Below are positions 62,317 through 64,000 of a stretch of 64,000 nucleotides of DNA, piece after piece. The notes under the pieces are model-generated. The model was not told where the DNA came from. It did not search any database and worked only from the letters and a program-made list of their open reading frames with translations. The translations under genes were made by a program, and so were the position numbers. The DNA is from Desulfoferula mesophila. GTDB lineage: Bacteria > Desulfobacterota > Desulfarculia > Desulfarculales > Desulfarculaceae. Where the stretch lies: NCBI RefSeq assembly GCF_037076455.1, contig NZ_AP028679.1, forward strand, positions 3,921,501 through 3,985,500, read 5' to 3'. How positions within the stretch are numbered: position 1 is the first letter of the stretch; each line of letters begins with the position of its first letter.

Positions 62317-62792
62317 GGCCGCTTCCTCCGGTAGGTCTTCACGGGCAGGCCCGCCTTTTCACAGTCTTCCAGGCCGCCGGGCAACACGTAGACCTTGGTC
62401 AGCCCCCGCTCGGCCAAAAGCTGGGCCACCTGGGCCGCGGGCCAACGGCTGAAGTAGCGGCCATAGACCACCACCGCCGGGGCCTGGCGCAGGGTGGATT
62501 CCAACAGGGGCCACAACAGGGCGAACTCCTCGGGATAGAGATTGACCGCCCCGGCGGCGCGGGCCAGCTTGTAGTCGTTAGGGTCGCGGGCGTCCACCAG
62601 CATTGCGCCCTCTTTTTGCAGCCCCACCGCCTGGGCCAGGCCCACGGCGCTGTACTGGGGCCGGTCCAGATAGCTGGGCGTCCAGCCGATCCCCTGGGGA
62701 GTCAGCAAATTGAAGGCCAGGCCGGCCACTGCCGCGACCAGCAGCATGATCATGCAGGAAAGGAGGATGTGTGACGACTGTCCGCTGTTCAA
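62313..62792 (-). CDS. Membrane-anchored rhodanese-like protein lacking the catalytic Cys
   Basis: About 159 residues with an N-terminal membrane helix (MIMLLVAAVAGLAFNLL) and a rhodanese fold (AMLVDARDPNDYKLARAAGAVNLYPEEF). The active loop, normally C(x)4(G/S)xR, reads VVVYGRYFSRWPAAQVA, so the sulfur-carrying Cys is Gly. It is probably non-catalytic or has a binding role. The TTG at 62792 with upstream GAGAGAG is the likely start; other in-frame starts lack ribosome sites. Coupled to the DoxX/MauE gene, so likely a periplasmic redox pair. Confidence 0.72.
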   Translation of the reverse strand: MNSGQSSHILLSCMIMLLVAAVAGLAFNLLTPQGIGWTPSYLDRPQYSAVGLAQAVGLQKEGAMLVDARDPNDYKLARAAGAVNLYPEEFALLWPLLESTLRQAPAVVVYGRYFSRWPAAQVAQLLAERGLTKVYVLPGGLEDCEKAGLPVKTYRRKRP

Positions 62793-62976
62793 GGACTCTC
62801 TCTTTCGATTTCCGCCCTCCAGTGTAGCCTTACGCCGCCCACGCTGCAACCGCCCGCGTGTTCGGCGGAAAATTTTGCCGTTTGTCAAAACGCTACAATG
62901 GTGCTATCGTTTTCGCTTATTAAATCCTGACCTTTCACTTGTTTATCTGGCGGGTTAACCATTAGGAGGAACCGGC

Positions 62977-63597
62977 ATGAAGATGCGGCTGATCATCATC
63001 TTGGTTCTTGCCCTGGCCCTTGGTCTGGCCGGAGCTTGCGGCGGAGGGGGCGGCGGAGGGGGCAACACCCTCGGACCGGACGACATCATCATCATGTACG
63101 GCAACTCCATTACCCACCGCGGCCCCTGGGCGGGGCTGTTCCCCAACAACACCATCCTCAATTACGGCGTGGATGGCGACACCACCAGCGGCATGCTTTC
63201 GCGCCTGAACACGGCCTTGGCCCAAAACCCCAGGGTCATCTGCGTGATGGGCGGCATCAACGACATCATCCGTGGCGTCTCGGTATCCACGGCCTTCAAC
63301 AACCTGCGCCAGATCCTCATCCGCTCCAAGGCCGCCGGGGTGACCGTTATCATGGAATCCACCCTGCACACCGGCTCGGGGTACCCCAACTCCTTCACCA
63401 TCAACCAGAAGGTGGTTCAGCTCAACGCCCAGTTGTCCGCCATGACCATCGCCCAGGGCCAAACCTGGCTGGATCTCAACAGTTCCATGGCCAAGGACGG
63501 TTACCTCCAGATCCAGTACCTGCTCAGCGACAACCTGCACCTGAACACCGACGGCTATCAGGCTTGGGCCGCCAGGCTCAACGACGCCCTGCCCTAG
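62977..63597 (+). CDS. SGNH/GDSL-family hydrolase lipoprotein
   Basis: A 206-residue lipoprotein with lipobox LAGAC followed by a poly-Gly linker. The SGNH blocks are visible: block I IIMYGNSITHRG (catalytic Ser), block III VMGGIND, and block V DNLHLNTDGYQAWA with the Asp-His pair. It acts at the cell envelope as an esterase or lipase, or on a wall polymer. GGAGG precedes the ATG. A terminator follows. Confidence 0.88.
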   Translation: MKMRLIIILVLALALGLAGACGGGGGGGGNTLGPDDIIIMYGNSITHRGPWAGLFPNNTILNYGVDGDTTSGMLSRLNTALAQNPRVICVMGGINDIIRGVSVSTAFNNLRQILIRSKAAGVTVIMESTLHTGSGYPNSFTINQKVVQLNAQLSAMTIAQGQTWLDLNSSMAKDGYLQIQYLLSDNLHLNTDGYQAWAARLNDALP

Positions 63598-63620
63598 CCA
63601 ACGTCCAGACAGAAGACCAA

Positions 63621-63656
63621 CGCCCCGGCCGCGCTCGGCCGGGGCGCTTTTATTTT
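63621..63656 (+). terminator. Rho-independent terminator
   Basis: CGCCCCGGCCG pairs with CGGCCGGGGCG around CGCT, followed by CTTTTATTTT, directly after the SGNH gene. Confidence 0.82.
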
Positions 63657-63682
63657 CAGGTACGCCTGGCAGGTGCTTCACC

Positions 63683-63801
63683 GGCACAGCCAGGTGGGGC
63701 TAGGCAAGGCGCCGGGCCAGCGAGACCCGCAGGCGTATTACCCATACGCCGAGGAGGCGAGCGCCGCCCGCAACGCAGCATAGCGCCGCCTGGCGCAGCC
63801 G
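63683..63801 (-). repeat. 3'-end hairpin repeat, copy abutting the acyl-CoA ligase gene
   Basis: GGCACAGCCAGG...CTGGCGCAGCCG, with stem GGCGTAT/ATACGCC (63732-63750) identical to that of the 4537 copy. It ends 2 bases from the ligase stop codon, the closest of all copies. Confidence 0.75.
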
Positions 63802-63803
63802 GC

Positions 63804-64000
63804 CTAGCGCTTGTACATGGCGTCGATCATGTCTTTGTAGGTCTCGTTGATGAACTTGCGCTTGACCTTCATGGTGGGGGTGACTTCGCCGTCTTCTTCC
63901 AGGAGCTTTTTGGGCAGGATGGTGAAGCGCTTGATCTGCTCCACCCTGGCCAGGGTCTTGTTCACGTCCTCGATCTCCCGGCCGATCAGCTCCTTGACCT
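63804..64000 (-). CDS. Long-chain acyl-CoA synthetase (AMP-binding), C-terminal fragment
   Basis: The last ~65 codons of a gene running off the right edge. KELIGREIEDVNKTLARVEQIKRFTILP and LLEEDGEVTPTMKVKRKFINETYKDMI match the C-terminal cap of FadD/FAA1-type AMP-binding enzymes, with the conserved TPTMKVKR. It activates fatty acids to acyl-CoA. The stop is at 63804. Confidence 0.83.
   Translation of the reverse strand, partial: VKELIGREIEDVNKTLARVEQIKRFTILPKKLLEEDGEVTPTMKVKRKFINETYKDMIDAMYKR

Overview
The window reads as one stretch of a GC-rich chromosome from an anaerobic deltaproteobacterium (Desulfobacterota). That placement is inferred from gene content: a two-gene SUF system, a membrane heterodisulfide-reductase-like complex with a c-type heme, an Mrp-NifX pair, rubrerythrin, several polyferredoxin-type proteins, a DUF3365 heme protein and CIRCE-controlled groESL. 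A Desulfarculus-like lineage would fit, but no 16S or other definitive marker is present. There are no rRNA or tRNA genes, no prophage, no transposase and no CRISPR array. Genes are densely packed in short operons on both strands.

Layout. 1-2.3 kb: minus-strand operon of a partial Cys-rich protein, an ATP-grasp enzyme, a metallophosphoesterase and an IHF/HU protein. 2.3-4.1 kb: speD-speE, with a long structured leader. 4.1-6.4 kb: a poly-cysteine 4Fe-4S protein between two diverged copies of a composite intergenic repeat. 6.4-11.5 kb: TetR-controlled operon (ThDP enzyme, BASS transporter, epimerase-like protein, SDR). 11.9-15.4 kb: ferredoxin-nitroreductase, DUF3365 heme protein, LbtU-like porin and a divergent DtxR/MntR regulator. 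15.4-24.1 kb: a frameshifted DUF2254 protein, a 1,175-residue secreted protein of unknown function with TPR, SH3 and PsbP/DcrB-like companions, and a TSUP exporter. 24.1-32.2 kb: an IclR regulator and a complete dipeptide/oligopeptide ABC transporter with an M20 peptidase, linked by matching operator palindromes. 32.3-38.1 kb: an RND efflux tripartite operon. 38.1-39.1 kb: a DUF3089 lipase-like gene broken by one nonsense codon. 39.2-45.8 kb: a proton-pumping P-type ATPase, then the mrp-nifX-membrane Hdr operon. 46.5-50.4 kb: a Na+/H+ antiporter and rlmE-yebC-ruvC-ruvA. 50.8-53.6 kb: sufC-sufB (SMS-type) and a metallo-beta-lactamase-fold protein. 54-56 kb: groES-groEL. 56-64 kb: small redox, thiol and detoxification genes, a GDSL lipoprotein and the C-terminus of an acyl-CoA ligase.

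Themes. Many genes concern Fe-S or heme redox chemistry and its upkeep: SMS system, Mrp, Hdr complex, rubrerythrin, ferredoxins and chaperonins. Two transport modules carry visible regulation: IclR with the peptide importer, and DtxR with the porin. The strongest unexplained signal is a ~118-bp intergenic repeat with a covarying hairpin. Every copy, full or partial, lies within about 13 bases of the stop codon of a minus-strand gene, always in the same orientation.
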